Shown here piece by piece: positions 3,453-5,588 of a stretch of DNA of 5,588 nt. Within the stretch, counting starts at the first letter, position 1, and each line of letters begins with the position of its first letter. The translations under genes were made by a program, and so were the position numbers. The notes below the pieces were generated by a model. That model did not search any database. It was not told the origin of the DNA and saw only the letters and a list, made by a program, of their open reading frames with translations. This stretch comes from an uncultured Leptolyngbya sp. (GTDB lineage Bacteria; Cyanobacteriota; Cyanobacteriia; Phormidesmidales; Phormidesmidaceae): positions 1 to 5,588 of the forward strand of contig CALBPH010000665.1 in NCBI GenBank assembly GCA_937899365.1, given 5' to 3'.

Positions 3453-5588
3453 ATGGCTAGCGCACCAACCATTGCATCGTTTCCATCCTTAGAAACTGCT
3501 CTCAAGCACTTTTTTGGCTACGATGACTTTCGCTATTACCAGCGAACCATCATTGAGCAGGCCCTTAAAAATCAAGATGTGTTGGTTATTATGCCGACGG
3601 GTGGTGGTAAGTCGCTGTGTTATCAGCTACCGGCACTGCTGAGATTGGGGGTGACAATTGTGGTTTCTCCCCTGATAGCCCTGATGCAGGACCAGGTGCG
3701 TAGCTTAAAAGATAACGGTATCGCCGCCACATTTCTTAACAGCAGCCTTACCCTAGACGAAACCCGGAGTCGCGAAAAAGCCCTGCTGAACGGCGATATT
3801 AAGCTGCTTTACCTGGCCCCTGAGCGACTGATGAGTCCCAATTTTTGGCCGTTATTAGAAAAGCTGCAGCAGACCGTTGGCATTAGCGCCTTTGCCATTG
3901 ATGAGGCCCACTGTGTTTCTGAGTGGGGCCATGACTTTCGGCCTGAATATCGTCAGCTTTTTCAACTCAAGCAGCAAATGCCCCAGGTGCCGGTTATGGC
4001 CCTGACCGCGACTGCTACGGAGCGGGTGCGGCAAGACATTAGCCAGCAGCTGAGGCTGAACGATCCTGAAGTGTTTGTCTCGGGGTTTAATCGGCAAAAT
4101 TTGCACTACGAGGTCAAACCTAAAACAAAACAAACCTACGACCATTTACTTAAACTCATTAAACAGCAGCCAGGGTCTGGCATTATCTACTGCCTCAGCC
4201 GTAAGCGTGTAAACGAAATTTCCTTTCGCCTGAAGCAAGATGGCATTTCGGCTCTGCCCTACCATGCTGGTCTTAGCGCCCAGGAACGACAGGAAAATCA
4301 GGAACAGTTTATCCGCGACGATGTTCGCATTATCGTGGCCACCATTGCCTTTGGTATGGGTATCAACAAGCCCGACGTGCGCTTTGTGATCCATTACGAT
4401 TTACCCCGCACCATCGAGAGCTACTACCAAGAATCGGGTCGGGCGGGTCGGGATGGTGACCCGGCCAACTGTACCGTGTTCTTTGGCTATGGCGATGTGG
4501 CCACCGTCGAATATTTGATAAGCCAAAACCCTGACGAGCAGGAGCAGCGCATTGCCCGCCAACAGCAGCGCCATGAGATTAACTACGCTGAGAGTGCGGT
4601 CTGTCGTCGTAAAATCCAACTCAGCTATTTTGGTGAGAGCTTTCCGGGCGATTGTAAAAACTGCGACTACTGTCTCAACACTGTTCCCCTAGAAGATTGG
4701 ACCATTGAAGCCCAAAAGTTTCTCTCCTGTGTCGCTCGCTGTCAGGAGCGCTTTGGCATGAACCACGTTATTGATGTGTTGCGGGGGGCTAAAAAGAAAC
4801 GACTGTTAGAGCTGGGGCACGATCAGCTCTCCACCTATGGCATTGGCAAGGACCACAGCGTTGATGACTGGCGACAGCTGTGTCGGTCACTGCTCCACCA
4901 GGAACTCCTGGCGGAAACCACCGACGGTTATTCTGTCCTTAAGCTCAATGGGGGCAGCTGGCAGGTCTTAAAAAAACAGATTCCGGTCAACATCCATGTC
5001 TTCAAACGAGATGAGGTGACCAAGACCAGCAAATCTACCGGGGAAATACAGCTCAGTGCTGATGAAACCCTGCTGTTGGGGCAGCTACGCAACCTGCGAA
5101 AACGATTGGCCGATGAACTATCGGTGCCGCCCTATGTGGTTTTTGCTGACGCCAGTCTTCGGCAGATGGCCCAACAGCGTCCCGTTACTACCGATGCGTT
5201 TTCTGCTATTTCAGGGGTGGGAAAACGCAAGCTGGATCAGTATGGCCAAGTTTTTACCCAAGAGATTCAACAGTTCTGTCAGTCCCATAACCTAACTCCC
5301 AATGCTGTGGCATCGTCAGCGGCTGTTTCGGATCCTAATGAGCTAACGGCTACGCAGCTGAGTACCCACAGGTTGCATCAACAGGGATTGTCCCTGTCGG
5401 AAATAGCCATTGAGCGAGGGTTGCGACTGGGTACCATCATTGAACACATCGAACGCCTGATGGCATCGGACCAGGAGGTGGATCTCAACCGTCTGGTGTC
5501 CCCCGAGCGTCAGGTGCCTATTTTTGAAGCCATTGAGAAGGTGGGCTCCCACTCCCTGAGAACCATTCGAGAAGAGCTGGGAGAAACC
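3453..5588 (+). CDS. recQ: ATP-dependent DNA helicase RecQ (3' end beyond window)
   Basis: RecQ, a 3'-5' DNA helicase in recombination and replication-fork repair. 712 codons are open to the right edge with no stop. Motifs in order: motif 0 FRYYQ (26-30), Walker A MPTGGGKS (47-54), Ia VVSPLIALMQDQV (70-82), DEAH (150-153), the RecQ aromatic loop SEWGHDFRPEY (156-166), III LTATAT (184-189), IV GIIYCLSRK (243-251), V AFGMGINKPDV (299-309) and VI YYQESGRAGRDG (324-335). Zinc ligands Cys384, Cys401, Cys404 and Cys407 have the same spacing as in E. coli RecQ. The RQC winged helix spans about 415-520 and HRDC about 538-612 (VVFADASLRQMA). Residues 630-712 form an extra helix-turn-helix module (GLSLSEIAIERGL, 645-657; DLNRLV, 677-682), as in the longer bacterial RecQs of roughly 700 or more residues, so little is probably missing. 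ATG 3453 is the first start after an in-frame stop at 3426-3428; no Shine-Dalgarno is seen. It is divergent from the RHH gene. Confidence 0.97.
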   Translation, partial: MASAPTIASFPSLETALKHFFGYDDFRYYQRTIIEQALKNQDVLVIMPTGGGKSLCYQLPALLRLGVTIVVSPLIALMQDQVRSLKDNGIAATFLNSSLTLDETRSREKALLNGDIKLLYLAPERLMSPNFWPLLEKLQQTVGISAFAIDEAHCVSEWGHDFRPEYRQLFQLKQQMPQVPVMALTATATERVRQDISQQLRLNDPEVFVSGFNRQNLHYEVKPKTKQTYDHLLKLIKQQPGSGIIYCLSRKRVNEISFRLKQDGISALPYHAGLSAQERQENQEQFIRDDVRIIVATIAFGMGINKPDVRFVIHYDLPRTIESYYQESGRAGRDGDPANCTVFFGYGDVATVEYLISQNPDEQEQRIARQQQRHEINYAESAVCRRKIQLSYFGESFPGDCKNCDYCLNTVPLEDWTIEAQKFLSCVARCQERFGMNHVIDVLRGAKKKRLLELGHDQLSTYGIGKDHSVDDWRQLCRSLLHQELLAETTDGYSVLKLNGGSWQVLKKQIPVNIHVFKRDEVTKTSKSTGEIQLSADETLLLGQLRNLRKRLADELSVPPYVVFADASLRQMAQQRPVTTDAFSAISGVGKRKLDQYGQVFTQEIQQFCQSHNLTPNAVASSAAVSDPNELTATQLSTHRLHQQGLSLSEIAIERGLRLGTIIEHIERLMASDQEVDLNRLVSPERQVPIFEAIEKVGSHSLRTIREELGET

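Noticed and set aside
3855..4619. Three - strand open frames opposite recQ
   Set aside because: They cross the helicase motifs on the other strand and have no recognisable domain; recQ coding there is unambiguous.

Overview
The window looks like a stretch of cyanobacterial chromosome. It carries two genes whose families are essentially confined to cyanobacteria and algal plastids (Ycf46-type AAA ATPase and Ycf35/DUF1257). It also has two copies of the octamer GCGATCGC (HIP1), a palindrome over-represented in many cyanobacterial genomes. Base composition is moderate and genes are closely spaced. The species cannot be read from the window.

Layout, left to right. (1) Positions 2-152, + strand: the broken tail of a larger gene. 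One frame reads like the start of a TIR domain (DAWVDWENIPITR) and the next frame reads like a C-terminal tail, so this is probably a decayed or internally deleted TIR protein. (2) 162-491, - strand: an ArsR/SmtB repressor with the arsenic-type CxCD motif and a 30-bp dyad just upstream that could be its operator. (3) 637-663: a clear Rho-independent terminator for the - strand. (4) 714-1064, - strand: ycf35, with a strong Shine-Dalgarno. (5) 1212-1252: a cluster of nested CCCTA/TAGGG inverted repeats between ycf46 and ycf35. (6) 1264-2772, - strand: ycf46. (7) 2868-3200, - strand: a small ribbon-helix-helix protein with a CPxC tail. (8) 3201-3452: a divergent control region with three tandem 19-bp repeats plus a partial fourth, two sharp palindromes, and a possible recQ promoter containing a third palindrome. 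(9) 3453 to the right edge, + strand: recQ, 712 codons visible and cut off by the window end.

The - strand genes RHH, ycf46 and ycf35 run in the same direction and end at the terminator at 637-663, so they could form one transcription unit with internal processing or attenuation. The RHH protein is the natural candidate to bind the 19-bp repeats just upstream of its own gene, which would make it an autoregulator of the unit and perhaps of the divergent recQ. RecQ is a complete-looking RecQ core (helicase, zinc, winged helix, HRDC) with an additional C-terminal HTH module, as in the longer bacterial RecQ proteins.

The most worthwhile leads are the iteron-like array beside the RHH gene, the ArsR dyad, the alternative-hairpin cluster before ycf35 and the TIR remnant. 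No convincing wholly new multi-gene system is visible.
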